From Burkholderiaceae bacterium (GTDB lineage Bacteria; Pseudomonadota; Gammaproteobacteria; Burkholderiales; Burkholderiaceae_F): a stretch of 64,000 nt of DNA. The position numbers and the translations under genes were made by a program. Location of the stretch: contig JALHMQ010000009.1 in NCBI GenBank assembly GCA_022843955.1, forward strand, positions 68,069 through 132,068. The letters are read 5' to 3'. The notes under the pieces are model-generated. The model was not told the origin of the DNA. It worked only from the letters and a program-made list of their open reading frames with translations, and made no database searches. Positions within the stretch are counted from its first letter, which is position 1. Each line of letters opens with the position of its first letter. Shown here in pieces: positions 43,141 to 52,011 of this stretch.

Positions 43141-43919
43141 GACGGGGGTGGTTGCGCCAGGTTTTCGCAACTCAGATCCAGGTCGCTGTGCCGACTTAAC
43201 ACCAGACGCGCGACCACTGCTCGCAGCAGCCCCCAGCGCCAGGCCAGTAACTGTGCGAGCCCGGCACGCCGATGCGGCGAGGCATTGCCGCCGTGACGTC
43301 GGTACTTCATCAGTGGCCGATCTACATATGCGACCCGACCGCGCAGGCTGGCCAGCGCACCAATCCACATGTCGTGCATCGGCACACCCGTAGGAATTGG
43401 CAGGACATCAGTCAGCAGCTCGCGACGAAACGCCATTGCACAGCCAAGATAGCGGCTCTTCAAGAGCGTCGAGGCGACACTGCCGCGGAAGCCTCCGCGG
43501 CTGGCCATGAATGACGGAGCAATCTGTCGCCCGTCGGCATCGATCATGCTGGCATCGCACAACGCCAGCAGCGCGCCAGCCCGCAACTGCGCGACCAGTG
43601 CATCGCGCTTGCCGGGCAGCCAGATGTCGTCGTGGTCGCACAAGAATATGAACTGCCCACGACACGCTGCCAAGGCAAGTTCGAAACTCGCCCGCACGCC
43701 GCGATTGCCCTCGTTGCGCAGCAGTCGAATTCGCGGGTCATTGCGGCCGAGCAGCAGCGCTGCGGTACCGTCAGTCGAGCCATCGTCCACGGCGACGATC
43801 TCATCTTGGGGATTCAACTGACTTAGGACTGATTCGACTTGCGCACCGAGCCAGCGTGTCCCGTTGTACGCCGCGAGCGCGACCGACACCTCGACGCGCG
43901 GTGCATCAGCGACTTTCAT
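43137..43919 (-). CDS. GT2 family glycosyltransferase
   Basis: A 260-residue GT-A enzyme. It has VSVALAAYNGTRWLGAQVES, EIVAVDDGSTDGTAALLL (nucleotide-binding Asp-Asp), FIFLCDHDDIWLPGKRDALV (metal-binding DHDD) and PTGVPMHDMWIGALASLRGR. The DHDD..W.P.K motif is common in rhamnosyl- and related transferases in O-antigen clusters. It probably adds one sugar to the O-antigen unit. Its stop abuts a decayed GT2 fragment, and 154 bp separate its start from the next GT2. Confidence 0.9.
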   Translation of the reverse strand: MKVADAPRVEVSVALAAYNGTRWLGAQVESVLSQLNPQDEIVAVDDGSTDGTAALLLGRNDPRIRLLRNEGNRGVRASFELALAACRGQFIFLCDHDDIWLPGKRDALVAQLRAGALLALCDASMIDADGRQIAPSFMASRGGFRGSVASTLLKSRYLGCAMAFRRELLTDVLPIPTGVPMHDMWIGALASLRGRVAYVDRPLMKYRRHGGNASPHRRAGLAQLLAWRWGLLRAVVARLVLSRHSDLDLSCENLAQPPPS

Positions 43920-44073
43920 GCGTGACCCGACCGAGGCAACGATCGCGCCGCCCGGAACTGCAACGTCCGGTCGACCAAGGAGAGCCGCAGACCGCTCGGA
44001 TCGGCCGCTGGCCTGCGCTCGGTGAAGGACCGCAGTGGTCGCGAGCCGGGCTTGACCCTAGCCAACGTTCTGC

Positions 44074-45096
44074 TCATCTAAGCGTTTGCTGCACGGGCGC
44101 CGGTGGTACCCCATCGACGCGCGGCCGGTCTACTTCGCTGCGGCCGTGACGGCCCAGCATTCCGTCGATCGCGCCTCGCAGCATCCAGCGCAACCGCGCG
44201 TCGCGCGGCGCACACAGCAGCGTGTGGCCGACGAACTGGCGCAACGCGCGGCCCAGCAGGTGCAGGCGCCAGTGGCGCGGCAGGCTGCGCCGGCGCGCCA
44301 GCAGCAGGGCGTTGCGGATCAGGTAGTACTGGCGACGCGGGCGATGGACCACCACCTGACGCCCGAAGACAAGTCGCACCTCATCGCCCAGCTCGTGCGA
44401 CATGCGGACCGAAGGCACGCCAACCACCCGCCAGCCACGGGCACGTGCCCGCAAGCACCACTCGTAGTCCACGTAGTCGATGAACAGAGCGCTGTCGAGG
44501 CCACCCACCTGCGCCACCGCCGCCATGCTGAGCAGGCTGCCGGAACTGATGAGGACATCGCAATCGAGCAGCTCATCGTTGGCGGCTGCGTCGATACGAC
44601 GCACGCGCCCGGCGTCGCTGCGCAGGAACGGGAAGGGCCGGCTCGTGCGGGCGTCCACGAAGCTCGGACCAACGGCCGCGACCCGCTCGCCGCACTGCGT
44701 CAGCTGACGCAGGGTGCCGAGCAGCGTATCGATGTCGGTGCGCGACAGGCAGCTGTCCTGGTCGAGCAAAAGTGCATACGGCAAGCCGCGCGCAAGGACG
44801 CGGCGCAGACCCTGGTTCTGCGCTTCTGCCACGCCCAGGTTCTCGCCGTTGCAAATGAGTTCTGCCGTCAGGGTGTCCTTGGCGCCTGCGACGGCCTGTT
44901 GCGCTTCACGCGACTCGGAGTTGTCGACCAGGATGATGTCCACGGCCGGGTGGTCGTCAAGCGCCTTCAGGCAGGCCTGCAACCGTTCGATCGCGGGCTC
45001 AAAGCACACGACGATCGCAGCGACCCGTAATCCAGCGTCTGCCCTGCCCCGCTCTTGCGGCGCCTGCGAGCGATCCTCTTCCATGCTGGCTTCCAT
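44074..45096 (-). CDS. GT2 rhamnosyltransferase-like protein
   Basis: A 340-residue GT-A enzyme resembling the rhamnosyltransferase group (TIGR01556 type): VAAIVVCFEPAIERLQACLK, IILVDNSESREAQQAVAG, GVAEAQNQGLRRVLARGLPY, ALLLDQDSCLSRTDIDTLL, LISSGSLLSMAAVAQVGGLD and LFIDYVDYEWCLRARARGW. The donor is probably dTDP-L-rhamnose, made by rmlA/C/D in this window. ATG 45096 is preferred because GGAG lies 6 bases upstream; ATG 45168 and 45084 are alternatives. Confidence 0.87.
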   Translation of the reverse strand: MEASMEEDRSQAPQERGRADAGLRVAAIVVCFEPAIERLQACLKALDDHPAVDIILVDNSESREAQQAVAGAKDTLTAELICNGENLGVAEAQNQGLRRVLARGLPYALLLDQDSCLSRTDIDTLLGTLRQLTQCGERVAAVGPSFVDARTSRPFPFLRSDAGRVRRIDAAANDELLDCDVLISSGSLLSMAAVAQVGGLDSALFIDYVDYEWCLRARARGWRVVGVPSVRMSHELGDEVRLVFGRQVVVHRPRRQYYLIRNALLLARRRSLPRHWRLHLLGRALRQFVGHTLLCAPRDARLRWMLRGAIDGMLGRHGRSEVDRPRVDGVPPAPVQQTLR

Positions 45097-45259
45097 CACC
45101 TGCTCCGACGCGTCGTGCGGAAGAAGCGGGAGGCAAGCGCGGCGCCCGCCGCGAGTCAGTTCACGCAAGACGCACTGAGCAGGCGACGTGGCAAAAACGG
45201 CTAGGCGGCCGCTGTCCTTGCCGTCAAACTTTCCGATATATGGGAAGCCAGCGCCGCAG

Positions 45260-46309
45260 TCAGGCAGGCTGCTGGTGCAACTGCTGGTGTTGCCAGTCCA
45301 TCACTTCCTGCGCCTTGCGACGGTCCTCCAGCAGGTCGCCGAAGGCCACGCGCAGCTGTGCCAGTTCATGGCGCAGCGCATTGGCATCTTCAACGCAGCG
45401 AGCCGTCCACTGCGCCAGGCCCGGCCGCGGTGGCAGGTCGGCGTAGGCGTTCGTCGGCAGGCGCCAGCCGGCGGCACTGCCGAGCGGCGCAGGCGGTGCC
45501 GCCGGCGCAGCCTCATCGCCTACCGGCTGCAAGCCGAAGGCAGCCGGATCCACGGCGCGCCGGCTGCCGGCCGGGATCGCCAGCACGTTGGTTTCGCAGG
45601 CGCCGCCGAACATGTTGACGTACGCGCCGTTGAAGTTGGCGCGGTTAAACGGGTTGGCCACGTGCCAGTAGAGCTGGTAGCCGAGGCCACGCAGCAGCGC
45701 GAAGATCTGCGCGCGGTTGCGGTCGGTCGCCTGCTCGAAGTACAGGTGCGGTGCGCACTCGAGCAGCAGCCTCTCGGCCCCGCGCAGCACATCCAGTTCC
45801 ATGCCTTCGACATCGATCTTGAGCAGCGCACAGCGTTCGAGCCCGAGGTCGTCGAGCGCAAGTATCGCCACCGGCAGACACGCGCCTACCGCGTGGCGGC
45901 GCTGGCCGTCGGCGAAGCTCACCGCACCGTAGTTGCCTTCAGGCGCGGCAAGATCGAGCGCGAAAGACGTGGCGCCGCTGGCCTGGTCGGCCAGCGCAAA
46001 GACACAGCGTGCCCACGTCGCGCCATTCAAGGTGACGTTGGTCGCCAGCAGGTCGAACATCGCCGGCTGCGCCTCGATTGCGATCACGCGCCCCTCGCTG
46101 CCGACGAAGCGGGCCAGTGCCAGCGTATGGCAGCCGACATTGGCACCGGCATCGATTACCGTGTCGCCCGGCCGCACCAGCTGGTGCAGCAGGTGCAGCT
46201 CCTGCTCGGCCCACTCGCCATAGCGCGCAAGCGAGGCGCCGATCACGCTGTCGTCGGCAAAGTGGAACAGGTCGCCATGGCGTGCGGTGTGCAACGTGAG
46301 TCGGCTCAT
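45260..46309 (-). CDS. FkbM family methyltransferase with C-terminal helical tail
   Basis: A 349-residue protein. The SAM domain shows TVIDAGANVGCHTLALARFV, GRVIAIEAQPAMFDLLATNV and ALLKIDVEGMELDVLRGAER, the signature of FkbM methyltransferases, which methylate sugar hydroxyls. The last ~60 residues (DANALRHELAQLRVAFGDLL, then Gln/His-rich) look like an amphipathic coiled coil, possibly for partner binding. It follows the ABC exporter genes; O-antigen chains exported by ABC systems are often capped by methyl groups, so this may be the terminal-cap enzyme, which is inference. Confidence 0.88.
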   Translation of the reverse strand: MSRLTLHTARHGDLFHFADDSVIGASLARYGEWAEQELHLLHQLVRPGDTVIDAGANVGCHTLALARFVGSEGRVIAIEAQPAMFDLLATNVTLNGATWARCVFALADQASGATSFALDLAAPEGNYGAVSFADGQRRHAVGACLPVAILALDDLGLERCALLKIDVEGMELDVLRGAERLLLECAPHLYFEQATDRNRAQIFALLRGLGYQLYWHVANPFNRANFNGAYVNMFGGACETNVLAIPAGSRRAVDPAAFGLQPVGDEAAPAAPPAPLGSAAGWRLPTNAYADLPPRPGLAQWTARCVEDANALRHELAQLRVAFGDLLEDRRKAQEVMDWQHQQLHQQPA

Positions 46310-46376
46310 CGGGCCTCCTTGCGGTGTTGCCGTCGGCGCCCGCCGGCGGCTCGGGATACGTGGGTCCGCGTCCGGC

Positions 46377-47156
46377 TCAGGCGGCCAGGCGCGCTTGCGC
46401 CTGGGCGTGTGTACGCGCTTGGTAGTCGGCCAGCACGCGTTCGAGCGGACCGGCGGCGATCAGCGATCCATGTTCGAGCAGGATGGCGCTGGTGCAGCAC
46501 TGGCGCAGCAGGTCCTCCGAGTGCGAGGCCAGCACCAGGATGCCGGCGCTTTCCAGCAGGCGGCGCAAGCGCGCGTTCGCCTGTTCGAAGAACGCCGCGT
46601 CGCCGGCACCGATGCCTTCATCCAGGATCAGGATCTCCGGCAGCACGCTGGTGGAGATGGCAAACGCCAGACGTGCCCCCATGCCGGCCGAGTAGGTGCG
46701 CACGGGCATGTGCAGGAACGGCCCCAGGCCGGTGAAGGCGCAGATCTCGTCCATCCGTTCGGCAATCTCTTGCCGCGACATGCCCATCAGCAGCAGTCGC
46801 AGCGCGACGTTCTCGGCGCCGCTGCTTTCCGGGTCCATGCCGAGCGCCGGATCGAAGATCGAGCCGACCGTGCCGTGCACCTCGATCTCGCCGCCGGCCG
46901 GCTCGTAGATGCCGGCCAGCACGCGCAACAGCGTGCTCTTGCCCGAGCCGTTGTGGCCGATCACCGCCACGCGGTCGGACAGGCGCAGCTCGAGGTCGAT
47001 GTCGTTGAGCGCGCTGACGACTGTCTGCGAACGCGCGTCCTGCTTGATGCGGCCGCCGGTGGTCGCCGCCAGCACACTGTTCTTGAGCGAGCGTGCCGAG
47101 CCCGACAGCAGCGGAAACTGCACCGACACCTTGCGCAACGAGATCGACGCCATCAT
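46377..47156 (-). CDS. wzt: Polysaccharide ABC exporter ATPase (Wzt, short form)
   Basis: A 259-residue ABC ATPase. Walker A is VIGHNGSGKSTLLRVLAGIY, the signature YSAGMGARLAFAIS, Walker B ILILDEGIGAGDAAF, and H-loop LASHSEDLL. It ends shortly after the ATPase fold, so it lacks the C-terminal carbohydrate-binding domain of O9a-type Wzt proteins that recognise capped chains. It pairs with the permease 13 bp upstream. With no such domain, export may depend on other length control. Confidence 0.93.
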   Translation of the reverse strand: MMASISLRKVSVQFPLLSGSARSLKNSVLAATTGGRIKQDARSQTVVSALNDIDLELRLSDRVAVIGHNGSGKSTLLRVLAGIYEPAGGEIEVHGTVGSIFDPALGMDPESSGAENVALRLLLMGMSRQEIAERMDEICAFTGLGPFLHMPVRTYSAGMGARLAFAISTSVLPEILILDEGIGAGDAAFFEQANARLRRLLESAGILVLASHSEDLLRQCCTSAILLEHGSLIAAGPLERVLADYQARTHAQAQARLAA

Positions 47157-47169
47157 CAGACCCTGTCGT

Positions 47170-48003
47170 TCAGACCCAGTAAGCGATGCGGTAGCGATAG
47201 CGCGCGAACACGACGAACGTGATCAGCGCGCCAACCACCGTGATGGCTACCGCCGTGGTCCAGCTGGACACTGCTGGCAAGGTCCCGAGCAGCGGCGCGC
47301 GCACGATGTCCACGAAGTGGAAGAACGGGTTGACCTCCACCACCCAGGTGTTGCGCGCCAGCTGGCCCGGCTGCCAGACGATCGGCGTGAGAAAGAACGA
47401 CACCTGCACCACGCTGGCCACGAGCTGTGGCACGTCGCGATAGCGCGTGCACACCATGCCGACCAGCAGCCCCACCCACAGACCCGTCAGCGCCACCAGC
47501 AGCAGGCCGGGCAGCGCCGCCAGCATGTGCCAGCCCACATCCACCGGCAGCAGCATGACCACCACGGCAAAGATCAGCAGGTTGTGCGCGAACACGATGA
47601 GATTGCGCCAGACCATGCGGAAGACGTAGAACGACAACGGCAGGCGGATCTGCCGGATGTAGCTCTCGGCGCTGACGAACACCGCACAGGCATCCAGCAG
47701 CAGGCCACTGACCAGGCCCCACACGATGAAGCCCAGCGCCACGAACGGCAGGTAGGTGTCGATCGGCTGCGCGAACAGGCGCGCATACAGCACCCCGAGT
47801 GCGGCCACCGTGATGCCCATGCTCAGCGTGATCCACAGCGGACCCAGCACCGAGCGCTTGTAGCGCTGTCGCACGTCGTGCCAGCCGAGCGCGAGCCAGG
47901 TGCGCCACAGCCGCAGCCCGCGCAGCAGGTCGTCGGCAGCCCGACCCACCCGCATGGCGGAGGCGACGCGGGAAGACGCCGGCGGGTCGAAGGCGATGCT
48001 CAT
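47170..48003 (-). CDS. wzm: Polysaccharide ABC exporter permease (Wzm)
   Basis: A 277-residue ABC-2 type permease with about six TM segments: LGWHDVRQRYKRSVLGPLWI is the conserved amphipathic entry segment, then ITLSMGITVAALGVLYARLF, IWGLVSGLLLDACAVF-like helices and FFLTPIVWQPGQL. It forms the channel for undecaprenyl-linked polysaccharide across the inner membrane with the adjacent ATPase. Presence of this transporter and a Wzx flippase in the same region suggests two separate polymers or a hybrid locus. Confidence 0.94.
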   Translation of the reverse strand: MSIAFDPPASSRVASAMRVGRAADDLLRGLRLWRTWLALGWHDVRQRYKRSVLGPLWITLSMGITVAALGVLYARLFAQPIDTYLPFVALGFIVWGLVSGLLLDACAVFVSAESYIRQIRLPLSFYVFRMVWRNLIVFAHNLLIFAVVVMLLPVDVGWHMLAALPGLLLVALTGLWVGLLVGMVCTRYRDVPQLVASVVQVSFFLTPIVWQPGQLARNTWVVEVNPFFHFVDIVRAPLLGTLPAVSSWTTAVAITVVGALITFVVFARYRYRIAYWV

Positions 48004-48018
48004 CGGGCGCCGTCCACG

Positions 48019-49161
48019 TCAGAGCGACTGCACCGCGTGCAGCAGCGCACGCGTGCGGCAGGCGTAGGTGTGATCGGACAGCGCTCGCCGCTGTGCGCGC
48101 TCGCCAATGCGCTGACTGGCCGCCGGATCTCGCAGCAGCATCTGCCAGTGCGCGAGAAAGCCGTCGACGTCGTGTGCGATCAGCACTTCGCGGCCCGGCT
48201 CGAAGTACTCGGTGATCTCCAGGCCGTCGGTCAGCACGATCTGCGCCGCGCCGGCCACCGCCGCCTCGAAGCTGCGCGGACCCGGGGTCGAGGCCTTGAT
48301 GCTGAAGCGCCGATTGGCCAGGTTCAAATCGCGACCGAGGTTGGCCACCGCCACCGCGGAGGCGTAGTAGTCGGGCAGCGCGGCGTTGGGCAGCATCTGC
48401 GCTATCGCGCCGGGCACGCGCCGCGTGTCCCAGCCGGAACCGAAGACCTGCATGCGTGCTGCATTGGCCGGATCCGCATCGCACAGCGTTCCGAAGAACG
48501 CCTGCCGGTTCTCGAACGCGTGGCCGCAGAAGAACAGACCCGGTGCGCTGCGCGGACCCACAGCGCGCCAGTGCGCCAGCCGGCTTCCCGCGAGCGGCAG
48601 GTGAAACACCGGCATCTGCGGCGGATAGTGATCGACCGAGGCGAGGTCGTTGGAGAAGATGGCGTCTGCGTAGGGGAAGACGCGCTCGTTCATGTCGAAC
48701 TCGTACGGGTCGTCGTGCAGCCAGAACACCAGACGGCTGCCGTGCCGGCGACAGGCCTGTGCGAGCGCGGCGAAATCACTGGTATCCATGATCACGCTGC
48801 CGAACACGATCACAAGCTGCGGCTGCCACTGCGTCACCGCCGCGACCCCCAGCTCATACGGCACGCCGAGCGCCAAGGCCTCCGGCAGCGCCTCGCGCAG
48901 GCCGTCCACCACGTAGGGGCGCAGACCGGCGTTGGCGTTCAGATGGTCCGGGCTGCCGCTGACGACGAGCGCACGGCGCAGCGTCAGCGGGCGGCCGCGC
49001 GTCGGCACGCGCGCGACGGCGGGCTCGCTGTGCTCGATCGGCGCCGCCGGCCCAGCATCGTCGACGAGGACGGCCATGGGCTGCGTGTCGTCTCCCACCG
49101 CATCTTCCTCGGCAAGCGCCACGCTATCGTTCATCGGTCCATCGATTTCGATCGGATTCAT
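48019..49161 (-). CDS. CgeB-like glycosyltransferase
   Basis: A 380-residue protein. Residues 1-60 are acidic low complexity; the rest resembles spore-maturation CgeB glycosyltransferases. It has ALVVSGSPDHLNANAGLRPY, FWLHDDPYEFDMNERVFPYA, DAIFSNDLASVDHYPPQMPV, and the donor-site region TPGPRSFEAAVAGAAQIVLT with FEPGREVLIAHD. ATG 49161 has GAGGTG directly upstream and is preferred over the TTG at 49173. It starts 8 bp after the tandem-domain transferase gene, to which its fold is related. Confidence 0.85.
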   Translation of the reverse strand: MNPIEIDGPMNDSVALAEEDAVGDDTQPMAVLVDDAGPAAPIEHSEPAVARVPTRGRPLTLRRALVVSGSPDHLNANAGLRPYVVDGLREALPEALALGVPYELGVAAVTQWQPQLVIVFGSVIMDTSDFAALAQACRRHGSRLVFWLHDDPYEFDMNERVFPYADAIFSNDLASVDHYPPQMPVFHLPLAGSRLAHWRAVGPRSAPGLFFCGHAFENRQAFFGTLCDADPANAARMQVFGSGWDTRRVPGAIAQMLPNAALPDYYASAVAVANLGRDLNLANRRFSIKASTPGPRSFEAAVAGAAQIVLTDGLEITEYFEPGREVLIAHDVDGFLAHWQMLLRDPAASQRIGERAQRRALSDHTYACRTRALLHAVQSL

Positions 49162-49169
49162 CCCACCTC

Positions 49170-51683
49170 TCAACGGCTGGCCTGCAAGGCGATGCCGATG
49201 CGCCGGCGCGCCATCGCAAGCGCCGTGCGCAGACCCTCCGTGCGCTGCACTTCGACAAAGCGACGGACGAAGAAGCGCAGCTGCCGGCGCCCCCCCGGCA
49301 ACATCGCGGCCAGCGAACGACGGTTTGCCGGATCCATGTCGGTCTGGGTCCAGGTCGGTTGCGTAAGGAACAGGCCGAGTTCCTCAAAGGTCAACGTACG
49401 CTGCGGCGACTCATCGGGCGCAGTCAGGTCCACCGCAGCGAGTCTGCGTGGCGTGGCGAGCGAGAGGTACAGCGTCTGCACCTGCGCCGCGAACTCTGCT
49501 GCGCTCACGCCAGCGCGTTCCGGCAAGTGGCTGCGCAGCTGCAACAGTCGATCGCGATCGGTGGCGACTTCGCGCAGCCGCGCGGCCACCGCGTCGGCAT
49601 CGCCGGGCTCGACCACGAAGCCGTCCACGCCGTCACGCACCCGTTCGGCGGGGGCACCGAGCGACGTGACGATCGGCACCAGCCCGGCGGCCTGCCCCTC
49701 GGACAGCGTGATGCCGTAGGTCTCCGGCCAGGTCGACAGGAACAGCAGCACATCGGCCTGCGTCACTGCGGCCGGCAAGGCGCCGCTCGCATAGCTGCCA
49801 TGCACCTGCACGAGCGCGGCGTCCAACTGGCGCAGCCGCGGCGCGTACTCGGCATCGACACGGCCATGAATGTGGAACTCGATGCGCTGGCCCGCGGGCT
49901 GATCGGCGCAGCGCTCGATCACCTGCAGCACCGTCTCGGCGCCCTTGAAGCGGGTGAAGTTCCCCAGATGCACCACCCGCAGCGGCGGCGCGGGCTCGAC
50001 TGGCGTCGGCCGCGGGGCGCGCTGCGGCATCTCCATCGGCGGTGTGACGGTCACGCAGCGCGCCGCCACCTCCGGATAGAAGCGCAGCAGCAGCGCGCGG
50101 GCTGAGTCAGATCCGACCAGGATCCGGTCCACCGCGCCGAGCACCTGCCGCAGGTAGCGCAGGCGGCGGCTCTGACTGCCCGGCACGATGCCCTTGGCCT
50201 GCGCCAGGCAGCCATCGCAAGCCGACAGCGCGCGGCGGTCGATGCGGCAGAACTCGCCGCTCGCATCGGTCAGCGTGAAGGAGTCGCACTGCAGGAAATG
50301 ATCGTGCTGCGTGAATAGCGTTGCGCACCCCATCGCCTTGGCGTGCAGCGGCAGCGAAGGCGGATACGACAGCAGATGGTTGAAGTGGACGATGTCGATC
50401 CCGTGCCGCACCAGCAGGCGCTCGAACGCGTGTTCGATCGGCGGGTGGATCAGCAGCGGCTCGGCATAGGGCACGTCGACCTCGAACGCATCGACCTCGG
50501 TCAGCGTTCGGTCGAGCAGCACGTAGCGGCCAGCGTTGGTCGAGCGGCGATCCGGCGTGAGGATCAACAGCTCGCAATCAGTCACGTGGGTGCGCAGCCG
50601 ATCGATGTAGACCTCGGCGCCGCCAAAGCCGCCAAAGGCGGACACGTTGTGGGTGACGATCAGCGCGCGAGGCCGCGCGGTCGCAACGTCCGCCGTGGTC
50701 GCCATGCGTGCCATCGCCACGCGCCGTGGCGTGTCCTGCACCTCGCGCAGCAGCGCCTGGACGCGCTGCGCATACGTGTGCTCGCGCAATACACGCTGCT
50801 GGGCGGCACGCGCGATCGACCGGATGCGGTCCGGGTCGGCCAGCAGCGCGTCGATCGCCGTCACGCAGTCGCCGATCTCGTGAAAGCCGACAAACTCCTC
50901 GCCCTCGGTCAGTGCGGTGGCCGCGACCGGCGTGGTCTGCGCATCCACCAGCTGGCAGCTGCCTGCCAGCGCGACTTCGAAGAAGCGCGGGCCAGGCGTG
51001 TCGCTGGCGGCGTCCTCGCGCATGCCGCCCGTGGCGAACTTGCGCGGCAGCGTCAGCGTGAGCTGCGACAGGCTCGCCAGGCGACAGAACTCGCGGATCG
51101 GCACGCCGGCCGAGAACGTCAGCCGGCGCGCGTAGCGCGCCACGTGCGGTGCCAGCGCCGCGTTGCTGACGAGCAGCGTCCGGTAGCGCAGATGCGGGCG
51201 GCGCTCGCGCAGCTCATCGAGAAACAGCAACCGGTTCGGCCAGGCAGTGCCGGCGAAGAAGACGTCGAACGGCCGGGGCGCGTCCGTCAGCGCGAAGTAG
51301 TTGCGTGCCGGGTCAGCCGCCAGCGGCAGATGACGCCCACGGTGGCCGTACAGCGCGGCGCTGGCAACATCGTTGGAGAACGCCAGGTCGAAGTGATCGG
51401 CCAGTGCGCGGTTGCGCGTGGCTTCGTAAGGGTCTTCGGTGAACCAGATGGCGCTCTTGCTCGCCAGGCGCGCCGCCTTGTGGACCGCCGCGTTGTCAGC
51501 CTCCTCGCCACCAAAGGCGAGGAACAGATCGAAGCGTCCGCTCGTGGCCAGTTCTGCCACCGACCGGTACTCGGCCCAGACACACTCGCGCACGCCGGGC
51601 GCAGCGTGCAGTGCATCGAAGACGCCGCGGGCGATGTAGCGATTGGGATTGAACGGTTTGGTGTCGAGGAAGAGAACGCGCAT
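49170..51683 (-). CDS. Tandem glycosyltransferase: CgeB-like domain fused to GT4 domain
   Basis: An 837-residue protein made of two glycosyltransferases. Residues 1-330 are CgeB-like: VLFLDTKPFNPNRYIARGVF, AIWFTEDPYEATRNRALADH, FDLAFSNDVASAALYG and TPGPRFFEVALAGSCQLVDA. Residues about 340-740 are GT4: LIVTHNVSAFGGFGGAEVYI, VHFNHLLSYPPSLPLHAKAM, VVHLGNFTRFKGAETVLQVI and YGITLSEGQAAGLVPIVTSL. A four-Cys cluster (CDS..FC..CDGCL) in the GT4 part may bind metal. A ~95-residue tail follows. Two activities in one chain would add two sugars in sequence; it is adjacent to a single-domain CgeB paralogue. Confidence 0.87.
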   Translation of the reverse strand: MRVLFLDTKPFNPNRYIARGVFDALHAAPGVRECVWAEYRSVAELATSGRFDLFLAFGGEEADNAAVHKAARLASKSAIWFTEDPYEATRNRALADHFDLAFSNDVASAALYGHRGRHLPLAADPARNYFALTDAPRPFDVFFAGTAWPNRLLFLDELRERRPHLRYRTLLVSNAALAPHVARYARRLTFSAGVPIREFCRLASLSQLTLTLPRKFATGGMREDAASDTPGPRFFEVALAGSCQLVDAQTTPVAATALTEGEEFVGFHEIGDCVTAIDALLADPDRIRSIARAAQQRVLREHTYAQRVQALLREVQDTPRRVAMARMATTADVATARPRALIVTHNVSAFGGFGGAEVYIDRLRTHVTDCELLILTPDRRSTNAGRYVLLDRTLTEVDAFEVDVPYAEPLLIHPPIEHAFERLLVRHGIDIVHFNHLLSYPPSLPLHAKAMGCATLFTQHDHFLQCDSFTLTDASGEFCRIDRRALSACDGCLAQAKGIVPGSQSRRLRYLRQVLGAVDRILVGSDSARALLLRFYPEVAARCVTVTPPMEMPQRAPRPTPVEPAPPLRVVHLGNFTRFKGAETVLQVIERCADQPAGQRIEFHIHGRVDAEYAPRLRQLDAALVQVHGSYASGALPAAVTQADVLLFLSTWPETYGITLSEGQAAGLVPIVTSLGAPAERVRDGVDGFVVEPGDADAVAARLREVATDRDRLLQLRSHLPERAGVSAAEFAAQVQTLYLSLATPRRLAAVDLTAPDESPQRTLTFEELGLFLTQPTWTQTDMDPANRRSLAAMLPGGRRQLRFFVRRFVEVQRTEGLRTALAMARRRIGIALQASR

Positions 51684-51826
51684 GCAGCCGCTTCAGACGG
51701 GTCGCCCGCGGCAGCCGGCAGGAAGACCGACGCGAAGCGCAACGACTCGGCAGGATGCCGGCGCAGGGCAAGGCTGTCCGCAGGGGACGCCGTACGCGGA
51801 AAGCGCGGCAAACCGGCGGTGGCCGG

Positions 51827-51925
51827 TCAGGCGACGGCGTGCGCGACGTAGTCGCGGTAGGACGCTGCGATGCCCTCGCGAAAGCGCGACGCTCAGCCGA
51901 AGTGCGGTCGACGTCAACTACGAAG
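51827..51925 (-). pseudogene. Vestigial nucleotide-sugar epimerase C-terminus (fcl-like)
   Basis: On the minus strand one frame ends FREGIAASYRDYVAHAVA then TGA, and the shifted frame just before it reads DVDRTSAERR. Together they resemble the C-terminus of GDP-L-fucose synthase, for example DVSRLSALGWAP...LREGIA in the fragment at 61379-61710. No open frame joins the pieces. The surrounding 51684-52011 (328 bp) holds no other gene I recognise. Confidence 0.55.
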
Positions 51926-52011
51926 CGCTACTCGTCAGATTCGGCGAACAACACGATTCTTGGGCGAGATGGTTGAAGCAGGAACTCGCGACGCCGCATG
52001 CTGCTGACTCA

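Noticed and set aside
46909..49719. Very long plus-strand open frame of about 936 codons
   Set aside because: It lies antisense to wzt, wzm and the CgeB-like genes, which have clear domains; the composition (Arg, His, Gln, Ala rich) is typical of shadow frames in high-GC DNA.
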